Positions 43,223-51,306 of a stretch of DNA of 51,306 bases are shown in pieces. Each line of letters begins with the position of its first letter. Position 1 is the first letter of the stretch. The position numbers and the translations under genes are program-made. The stretch comes from Actinomortierella ambigua (taxonomy: Eukaryota; Mortierellomycota; Mortierellomycetes; Mortierellales; Mortierellaceae). Below the pieces are notes generated by a model. That model was given only the letters and a program-made list of their open reading frames with translations. It did no database searches and was not told the DNA's origin. Where the stretch lies: NCBI GenBank assembly GCA_016098155.1, contig JAAAJB010000232.1:1-51306 (forward strand). Direction: 5' to 3'.

Positions 43223-45365
43223 ATGTCGGCTACAACCACATCGACAACCACTGCAGCAACCCCATCCTCGCCCTACTATGCCGAGCTACATGCCAACATC
43301 AACGCAATCTCACTCGCCTTGCAGCTCCCTCCAAAGGGGCTGACCTGCACTCTGTCCCCAAATCAGATCAATCTCATTCCTTCCTCAAACCTGCATGCCC
43401 ACGCGACATCGATCGCGTCTACACACAGCCAAACCCTCCACTTGCCATGTACTATCACGCCCACCAAGACGACCCTGGACCCGTCCTCGTCCAACTCATC
43501 CATGCTATTGCTGAAGCTGTCTATTGCTAGTATGGACCATCCCCACAGTGAAACAACATCCTCCAGTACCCCAACCACCACCGCGACTTCATCGGCAGAG
43601 CTGCCTTCTCCACCTGTTTCAGCTGCAGAGCTTCAGGGTCTCAACAAACTGGCCTGTGGTGTGTGCGGATCTACATTGATGCTTGCGGACCGCCCACTTC
43701 AGGAGAATGTGGATCCAGCTGACCAGGTACAGCATTTATCTCTTGCCTGCGCATCTACCAAAGGGGCGGCAACAGCCGCAGGATCAGATGTTGCCGAGGC
43801 TTTATCGGGCCAGCATGATAAGAGCGAGGCGAGCATCACCACGCCACCTTCGCAGATATCACCAAACCATGGCACAAGCACCAGCAGTAAGCGCATTCAG
43901 CGCATTGTGGACCTGCCTTCGGAACATTGGCAGGAGCTCGTTGAGTGCTGGATGTGCCACGACGAGGAGGACATCAAGGAGCTCCGCGAGGGCGATCTGG
44001 GTGCACGCGAGGGACAGGTGCTTGTTGGAACGACCTATCTCTTGATTCATGCCTTGGACATCAATCAAGAGGCTATTCAGATTCATCCAGATGCCAAGGA
44101 GGTCGATGTAAGCCCTACCCCTACCCCTACCCCCTCCTTTCCCTCTCCCTTTTTGCTACTGTTGTTTGTTTGAAATGCGAGCCCAAGAGGCATGTCATTG
44201 AAGAAGAGGACTATTAGAAGACCGGTATCTCGAGCCACTGCATATCCGTGTCGATACTCAAGTCCAAAATCAAATTGCTCATAAAACAGACCCAGATGGG
44301 GCCCGTTGGACTCGAGCGTTGTCTACAAGAATGCACTTTTGAGCGTTTCTATCTTGTTGATCAACCTCGGTCTCGGAGCAGACACCTTTTTTTTTTTTTT
44401 ACTCATTTTTTGACACAACTTCGTTGACGTTGTGGCTATCCGATCCCAACAAAACAGTATTATTAATCATTTCAAAATTCTCACACTTGTTGTAGTGGAC
44501 TAGAGGTATCAAGCGCCGGTGGAGACCACTGGTGTGCTCGTGCTGTCTGCACTCTGTTGGCGAAGGCTGGTACCATTCACGGAACGAAGACAGCTCGGAT
44601 ATCGAGCTGCTTCAGGTTAAGCTGCACAAATATGGCGTTCAGTACATTGGACAGGACTCCAAGGACCCACGGCGGCCATGGTCGATTCCTCGACAGCGCT
44701 ATGTCCCGTACCTTTTAGCGGAAATTTTTGAGTCGATGCGTCATCATGCCTCGTACCGATTTATCCTAGAGGATCGGCTATCGGGCAAGGATCTTATGCT
44801 GGTAACCCCTAATGAAGAGAAAGGACAAGGAGAACAAAACCAGCCCCTACATTTCTTTTTTGGCTTTGGCTTTGGCTTTTAATTGACAGGAGAAAAAAAA
44901 AGCATACCGTGTCACTCACCTTTCTCGCTATTTTTTTCCCTCCTTTGACAGTTATGGGTATTGAACTGGGATGCAACAATCATCACGAACCAGAGACCAA
45001 AGATCGATTCAAGTTTGACATGGTTTGGTAGCATGGGGGCCGATATTGAGGAGCTGCAACAAATGGATGGCCCACGGAAGGTAGTCAAAGTGCTTTACCT
45101 CACAGCGCCTTCTGACAACAGCGAAACATCTCTAGAAGGTGATGCCCCTTTAGGCAATTCTACTACCACTACATCCGCCATTGATAGCAAAGAAGAGGCC
45201 GTATGGAAGCGCTGGCGAGCCGATCATGCCGTGGAGCATGTACAGGTGTTGCCGGCCATGGCATTGGGTGTTCGGCTGTTACTGGAGCAGAGCTCTCATT
45301 TGCTTCCTCCGAACCAGAGCAAAGTATCGATGGATAATATGCGCGTTGGTTGGTTCTTATTGTAA
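43223..45365 (+). CDS. HECT-like E2-binding ubiquitin ligase (UBE3D family)
   Basis: Three exons, 43223-44107, 44496-44801 and 44952-45365, all joined in phase 0, give 534 residues. The family signature is the set of Cys pairs and the LPSEHW motif: LACGVCGSTL, LPSEHWQELVECWMCHD, and PLVCSCCLHSVGEGW in exon 2. A WFGSMG-containing C-terminus follows. This matches the HECT-like E2-binding domain (PF09814) found in UBE3D, which binds E2 enzymes of the UBE2C type and acts as an E3 or E2 partner. The first about 150 residues are Ser/Thr-rich. The final codons FLL-TAA overlap a perfect donor (TT|GTAAGT at 45362), so a further exon could exist. A splice to 45494 would run antisense to the next gene, so the stop at 45365 is preferred. 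Confidence 0.85.
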
Positions 45366-45538
45366 GTACTTTGATCTCACTTTCCCCCCCCCACCCTCAT
45401 ATCGAATCAACCTCCTCGACCGCCCTAATAATAAAAACAAATGCATATTGCATAAAAACGAGGATGGTGTTGTTGTACTACATTTTTCTCCAGAGGGTTG
45501 TTTTATTATTACGGGGGCGATGGCGTTACAAATGATTT

Positions 45539-47107
45539 TTATTTGATCCGCTCCCATGGAAACCCGGGGGGCTCAAAGTCGGGTCGATCATGCAGCAGCA
45601 TGACGAGCCATTCGGTGCAATCGACCAACCGTGGACCGCTGCGGTTGAACATTTGGTTGCCGTCAACCAAGACAATCGTAGTCGCTTTGGCAGCCATCTC
45701 CTGGAACCAAGATTTCTCCATGAGTTGATTATACTCCTTGCGTGTTGCCGGCAGGTCCAGTCCGCAAGGACAGATTATGAGCACATCGGGCTGTGTAGCT
45801 ACAACGGCCTCAGATGTCACACGGGCACTAGGTGGGGGAGGGGTTGTAGAAGAAGAAGGAAGGAGGTGAGCAATCAAGAGGGTATTGCAAGCGCATAGTG
45901 CGATGAAGGAGGCAACTACTAGTGGGCAGATACTGTGACACCAAAAAGTGCCTGTAACAATTTGAGGATACTCCATCTGGCGTGATCGCAGACAGATGTG
46001 TCCCTTCAAATGTCATATTGGATCGTCTATGTAAGTGATGGAAGCGAATGCGGTTTCAACATACGAGTGGTGACCTGGTGGGTTGATCGGATGCACACCG
46101 CCGGCAATTTCAATCATCTCAGGCTATTAGAGATAGATGTGGAGAAGGAGGTATATTTAGTTGATCGATTATGCTGGATATCACAGCAACAGACGAAAGA
46201 CCCGGCTAGAGGAAATAGTAGCAACCGTACAGTCCAGTGACCCGCCGGATAGATCGGGTCTGTCCACTCAAAGAACATAACACGCTTCGGCTTGTACTCT
46301 TGACCAGACTCTTGAGCCTTCTGTACCGCCTCCTGAGCAACATCGCGACACTTTTGGATGCGCGCCTCCATCGATTGCCGAACCAAGGCAGCTTGCTCAG
46401 CATGACCGATGGCGTTACCAACGGCAATAACACTGTCAAGGACCTCGCCCAAGGAGACTGGGTTCAAGGTCACGACTTTGGGTGGGTTGGGTTTCATGGT
46501 CAAGGCCACACGTTGGACTGTGACCAGATCGATCGAGCAGACCGTACAGAGATCCTGGGTGACAATGACCGAAGGCTGAAGAGCCTTGAGCGTCTCGGTG
46601 TCGAGATTATACAGGCTGTTGCCCTGAGAAAGAGCCTCGGAGACTTGCTTGTCCACATCTGCCGATGTAGTGAACTTGGTCTTGGCCTCAGTCAGGATCG
46701 GAAGCTTTTGGATCGTGGCCGGAAAGTCATCTAGATGGCCATCCAAAAAAAAAAAAAAAAAAAAAAAAGAGGGGAAAAGGCAAATCAGTCTATGAAAAAC
46801 TCCCTCCTTCCTTTGGGGCGTACAGGGAAGCGAAGCGCAAGCAAACATCCTAGCTTCGATAGTAAAAGTCAAGTGGCACGCCCTGTCGCGGAGTAAACAT
46901 GCCTTCGTGACTCCGGCCAACCATCTCCGGCTCGCCTCCGACGAGGCAAATCTAGGATCAGAGGGGGGGGGGCATTTCTCCTATTAGCGCCTGTATTTGT
47001 TTCCCCACAGACAAGTTTCAGTCAGGCCAGCAGTGGGGGATTGCATAACGCGTGATACGCACGATTTCGGCTGCCGAAGGCAAAAGACTGATGATCCTCT
47101 CAGGCAT
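45539..47107 (-). CDS. BtuF-like periplasmic-binding-fold protein (Fe/B12-binding type)
   Basis: Five exons: 47107-47063, 46951-46903, 46730-46231, 46123-46065 and 45827-45539, giving 313 residues, a normal size for this fold. The protein opens with PERIISLLPSAAEI and MVGRSHE, then DFPATIQKLPIL, and continues through WTDPIY, AGGVHPINPPGHH, VATQPDVLIICPCGLDL and a C-terminal VLVDGNQMFNRSGPRLVD. This order is that of the helical-backbone metal/vitamin-B12-binding family (PF01497). The second intron appears to use a GC donor (GAAG|GCATGT) because no GT donor keeps the frame; its acceptor is TAG. No signal peptide is present, so the protein is probably cytosolic, unlike bacterial BtuF. The ligand is unknown. 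It is convergent with the UBE3D-like gene and divergent from CENP-I. Confidence 0.84.
46745..46768. repeat. 24-base poly(A) run (poly-T on the gene strand) in an intron
   Basis: Uninterrupted 24 A on the plus strand, within intron 2 (46902-46731) of the BtuF-like gene. On that gene's strand it is a T-tract just before the acceptor. Confidence 0.9.
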
Positions 47108-47246
47108 GACAGGAATTCTCAATGTTTGATGTGGGGGGAAATGCAGAGTTCTTTATAGAGTTTTGGTGGCACGAATTTTCACGACAGGCAATGCGGGTCG
47201 CAGTCCACAATCGCTCTTTACAAAAAACCATCCACTCACAAGCGTA
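47108..47246. promoter_or_regulatory. 139-base bidirectional promoter
   Basis: Only 139 bases separate the start codons of the BtuF-like gene (minus, 47107) and the CENP-I gene (plus, 47247), so both promoters must be in or around this stretch. I see no clear TATA element or known factor site. Confidence 0.5.
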
Positions 47247-50200
47247 ATGTCATCGCCAACATTAGAACAGAGCCTTGGAGGTTCGTGCTATGGAATACAT
47301 TCATGCCTGGAAGGAACCATTCGCTAGCCATTGCCTTGTATGCTCACTCGATCTGTTTTGACTTTTTATATATTTCTATACACGAACGCGAAACTTTTGG
47401 GTGATCCGTTCTCGTAGGCAATCCATCATTTGGGAGTAATCCCGAAGAAGAGGACCTATCAGTGGAGGAACAGGACTTGAAGATTGCGCTCCTCTTGGAC
47501 CGCATTAGTCAGAGTAGGCCACCTAAACCAGAGCTCTCGAGGTTCAAAGATTGTACCTCTCGTGCTTGTCATTAATTTTTGTTTTTGTTTTCTTCTTTAC
47601 AAATATGTGTAGATGCTGGTGTCAAAGGACGAAAACCAGATGTTGTCAGGAATATCGAGGAGCTGGGCGAAAGATGCTCAAAATTTGGATTATTACCAGA
47701 CGCACTGGAAACTGCTCTCGATGTGGTACTCAGCAAAAAACTGGATGACACCACCGCCAAAAAGTTGGTGAAGCTGTTGCTGCCCCGCGCGCACGTCCCT
47801 GAAGACTGTGCTATCAAAATCATGGGCTGTCTTGGCCGATATAGTCGTGGAGTTGAGGTATGCGCATATCAACCAAGTCGACGAGTACGCGGTCAGATTG
47901 CTGGCAACAGTGAGCCTGCAGGAGTCCTTTAAGCTAACATAGTCCATCGAATCTCCTTGGTAGGCTGTCTTACTTCGCTGGCTCATTATCGTTTACGACT
48001 ATTTGGATGGTCGGACAAAATTCGTCAAACTCTACGGCGTCGCGTTTCATTACCTGTCGTATGAAACTTTGAGGTATGATGCCAGGATAGATCTCACCAT
48101 ATACCGTTTGCCCATGCAACAGTGGGATATATAGCTAACGTGGTTATGCTCTATGGTTCTTGTATTAGGCCTTCGCTTTGTCACTTGCTCTACTTTTTGA
48201 CTAGGCGGGAGCACGTTAAACCATTTAGGATCAGAAAGCTGTAAGATTTATGACTGATCCAAGTTGGGGGCGAAAGAAGCAGATGAAGCAACTGTACCTC
48301 ACACGCCTCCATGCAAATCATTTTTACGCCTCCCTTTCTTTCGCGACGACTTTGGTAGGCTGGATATTCAGACGTCAGTTGGACGAGAGCTGCCACTCAC
48401 AGGGCTGCTGCATGTGTACAAGTCCTACTTTCCCGATCTGATATTGATGCCCCTTCCTCTTTCCAACCGGGCCATCTTCAAGTGCCCAAACCAAGCGCTG
48501 GCATCGAAGATCATGGATATCCGAGCTCAATGGAAAACATCCTCAGCTTTGGCATTGTCTGTCGAAGCAAACCTCACAGGATCCAAGAAACCCTTGGTCA
48601 AGATTGGATCGGCAAAGAGACAAAAGCTGGCTCATTCCACTATACCGGACGCCTTCACCTTGTACCGCAAAGGACAAGATGTATGTCAGGCGAGAGCAAT
48701 TTTTACTGAGGGCTTTTTATATCATTCTCAACCCGATCTCATTTTGACCATCACTTTCTCTCTATGTTTTCTGGTTCTGATTAGACGAAGAACATGCCAT
48801 TGGCCCAGATTACTTCACTGTCGTCACTAGTGAAGCATATAGATACCCTTGCTCTTCCAGATCAGCTTTCTTCGATTCTCTCGAATCGCCTGTTACAGCA
48901 TGTGTTTTGCCTGCAGCCATCCTCATCGCTCATCAGCCGTATCGGCTACTGGCTTGGGCAGGAATTGGTGGATCTATGGTTTTGGGGAGAAAAGACGGCA
49001 GCTTCTCGAGAAAGATTTGGGAATGTCCTGCAAAAGATTGTTGAGGTTACAGTCTTGATTAAGGTATTAGATGGTACTTATGCACGAAGAAGGATTTTCA
49101 TCTGACACTACTCACGTTTTTTAGCTGACCATTTCCTATTCTTTTTCGAATCCAACAACTAATAGGATTTGTTTCCTGTGGTGGAGACGTTCTTGATGCC
49201 ATTTTTGCGGATGTGGAATGGACGCGAGCATCAAAAGGAGATCTTTACCTTATTATCGTACCTGCGGCCACGCAGCTTTGAAGGTGAAGCAGCAGCTTGG
49301 TCTTAAAAGGCTAAAGATATAAGATGGCAACGTAGGAAGCGAATCTAACTTTACTTTCCATCTTCTCTTTGGATCCCGTCGGCCAACAGAACTCTACGCA
49401 TTCTTCCTCAAACCGCTACAAAGGATCTTTTACAACTCAGGATCAACCTGGAAAGGGGCTCTTCTTCTATGCTATCGCAGACTGCTACAGAGGTGGGCAC
49501 AGATCAACTGGCGAGGTCATCTTTCTCCCGATCGAGGCTACGTGATTTCTCCCAAGGACTACAAGTCAATGTAATGTTTACTTTTATTTTTTTTCGCTGG
49601 AGTATGAGTTTTGAGAATCGACCTCGATTGCTTATGAAGAAAAATCTCCATTTTTCATCACTTTAGGCAAGGCTTGTTCACAAAACTTTCGCTAAACGTG
49701 GATTACATGAAGACGATGCAAGAATTTATCATGCATGTGGACCGGATGGCAACGGTCGCTTTTGAGGAGGACGAAAATAATGTTGCAGTACAGCATGGCG
49801 TTCTTTCGTTCTTAGACCTGGCTTCCTCTCTGCCGATCAAATTCCGTGTTCCTATGGCTGTTATCATTCCTGATTCGACCATCGTCTATCGATGTTTTTT
49901 GGCAGATTCGGGCATGGCTATGTCTCGGATCTGTGGGATCATCCTGCAGTTCAAAAATGCCTTTGAGAGCTTTGAGACCGAGCAACAAAACTATCAGGCG
50001 TTGCTGTTGGAGTATGAGCACAACCAGCAAGAGCAAGTACAGCGTGATCAGAGCGGTTCTGGCGAAAGCAGCAATTCCTTGCCACCACTGCCACCACCGC
50101 CTCCAAATAATGTTCCAGGCTACTCGCGTGATTATGTTACTTTCTTCAACAGCTTCGTGATGGATATCTGCAACTTTCTCTGGCGTAGCAGGGCATTCAA

Positions 50201-50914
50201 CAAGACTGACAAGAACGCTCGAGGTTTCCAGGTGGACTCGTAAGTTCTCACCACCAACAGAACCGAGCACGATTGCTCGCCTTTATGAACCTGGTGGATC
50301 ATCTCAAAAAAAAAAAACGCTTCTCCATGCTGACCTCAACTCCATGTTCACTCAATCGATTTTCTCTGTAGGAAAACGATCGCCCGCGCTCGTCAGATAT
50401 GCACAGAAGGAGGCTTGAACATGAATAATATCCTCTCTCTTACACACTCGCTAGCCATGGCTGGCTATTCGGCTCAGTTTGTCAAGGTAACTAAGTGGTG
50501 TCCAAAAAAATTGGATGTTAGATCAGATGATTTTGTGCAATGCAACCAGCTTTCTCTCACACTCATTAACATCTGCGTACACCCTTGGCTCCGGTGCTTA
50601 TTTTTTTCTTTCCCCGCGACATATGTGTCATCCAGACGTTGGAACGACAAGCCGACATTCCAAAGGAAAAGCAGCTCAATGGGCCCGCATCCTTGCAGTC
50701 ACTTAAGGACCGGGCCGAAAAGGGTGGATTACAAATTCTCTTTGCCGAGTATCGGGTGCAGTATCTTGAACATCTTGAAACCAAAGGATTTGATGGTGTC
50801 TGCGACTTCTTGCAAGAGTGCATCACTAGTCTGGTACAGCGGCGCCTACAGAAGGCCGAAGAGAAGGAGGGATTGGAGGAGGTAGAACCAACTGCTGCTG
50901 CTGCTATTCCATAG
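47247..50914 (+). CDS. Centromere protein I (CENP-I/Mis6/Ctf3), inner kinetochore
   Basis: Twelve exons: 47247-47280, 47418-47513, 47613-47857, 47964-48073, 48169-48240, 48359-48680, 48785-49063, 49166-49283, 49390-49570, 49667-50239, 50372-50486 and 50636-50914. Phases close throughout, giving 807 residues, near the human length. The Mis6 hallmark is plain: IKIMGCLGRYSRGVEAVLLR, VYDYLDGRTKFVKLYGVAFH and CHLLYFLTRREHVKPFRIRK. The remainder is HEAT-like helical repeats. A Gln/Ser/Pro-rich loop (LPPLPPPPPNNVPGYS) sits at about residues 610-640. CENP-I is part of the constitutive centromere-associated network (CENP-H/I/K/M) that links centromeric chromatin to the outer kinetochore. The first exon donor (GTTCGT) is weak but is the only one keeping frame. 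It is divergent from the BtuF-like gene. Confidence 0.93.
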
Positions 50915-51306
50915 ACTGTGAAAATTAAAGCCTCCTCGGCATAGCTCAAACACGCGGGAAAACTGACAATATTGATATACGATCATCTTCAGCATTGAAT
51001 CGGATCTATCTGGTGACCGCTCAATTCTGGTGCACAGATGCAAGGAATAAATGGTCCAAACATGAGAGAGCATTTGAGGCCATATTACCGTTCAATTATT
51101 GATACGATTCTCGGTGCGAAAACAAGACATCCAACATTGCCAATCCTACTTTGTCTGAGCGCTACTAAGTCATTTTTGATGCAAGCAAGCGTCCAAACTG
51201 GCAATGGGAATGGGGCTATTCTTATTCTTAGCGCAGGTTTCATGTGCGGTCGACGAATGTGCGTGCGCATGTGTGCAACCATGCGGGCAGGAGGTGGAAT
51301 TGGTAA
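50915..51306. other. Right-edge intergenic region
   Basis: Downstream of CENP-I. Only short ORFs without family features are present; no tRNA or repeat was recognised. Confidence 0.5.

Noticed and set aside
45494..45728. Extra 3' exon of the UBE3D-like gene
   Set aside because: It would be fully antisense to the coding end of the BtuF-like gene and shows no family similarity; kept only as a finding to test.
1..51306. CRISPR array, rRNA genes or prokaryotic operons
   Set aside because: Intron-rich eukaryotic genes throughout; the only tandem array (30262-30527) has no spacers.

Overview
The window looks like a chromosomal scaffold segment from a fungus, most likely an early-diverging lineage such as Mortierellomycota. 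Reasons: nearly every recognisable gene is split by short GT-AG introns (about 67 to 505 bases); 5' leaders are CT/GA rich; fungal gene sets are present (HIS1, a PNS1/SLC44-like transporter, trehalose synthesis, pepsin-like proteases); and there are tandem F-box/LRR-type genes and a Crinkler (CRN) type gene, both expanded in Mortierella-like fungi. The lineage is inference; the intron structures were read directly, and reading phases close at every junction listed.

Region 1 (1-2.7 kb): the N-terminus of an intact F-box gene at the left edge, then a paralogous copy broken by two in-frame stops and two frameshifts. Region 2 (3.1-4.3 kb): one low-complexity hypothetical. Region 3 (5.4-10.3 kb): HIS1 (ATP phosphoribosyltransferase, minus) diverging from a peroxisomal SCP2-type thiolase (plus), with a perfect Gcn4-type TGAGTCA beside a CCAAT box upstream of HIS1. 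Region 4 (10.6-13.4 kb): a large tandem-CCCH (TIS11/Zfs1-like) RNA-binding protein with unusual second-finger spacing, followed by 3.7 kb without a recognisable gene. Region 5 (17.2-20.9 kb): a nine-exon choline-transporter-like membrane protein. Region 6 (21.5-26.2 kb): a tandem pair of secreted pepsin-type aspartic proteases whose promoters were duplicated along with them.

Region 7 (27-32.2 kb) is the accessory island: a decayed coiled-coil/acidic ORF, an orphan C2H2 zinc-finger gene, a 21-bp minisatellite containing an assembly gap (N run), and a decayed Crinkler gene with a P-loop NTPase module. Region 8 (32.2-50.9 kb) is dense housekeeping DNA: a Sec14/CRAL-TRIO protein (minus) diverging from a TPS-TPP fusion (trehalose), an MMS2/UEV ubiquitin-conjugating variant (plus), a polytopic membrane protein with faint CLN6-like features (minus), a UBE3D/HECT-like E2-binding protein (plus), a BtuF-like periplasmic-binding-fold protein with a probable GC-AG intron (minus), and the inner-kinetochore protein CENP-I/Mis6/Ctf3 (plus). 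The last two start codons are only 139 bases apart.

The genes do not form one pathway. The most unusual items are the decayed CRN gene beside a minisatellite and orphan zinc-finger gene, the minisatellite that may be spliced to that gene, the finger-spacing swap in the CCCH protein, the BtuF-like eukaryotic gene sharing a promoter with a kinetochore gene, and the co-duplicated protease pair.
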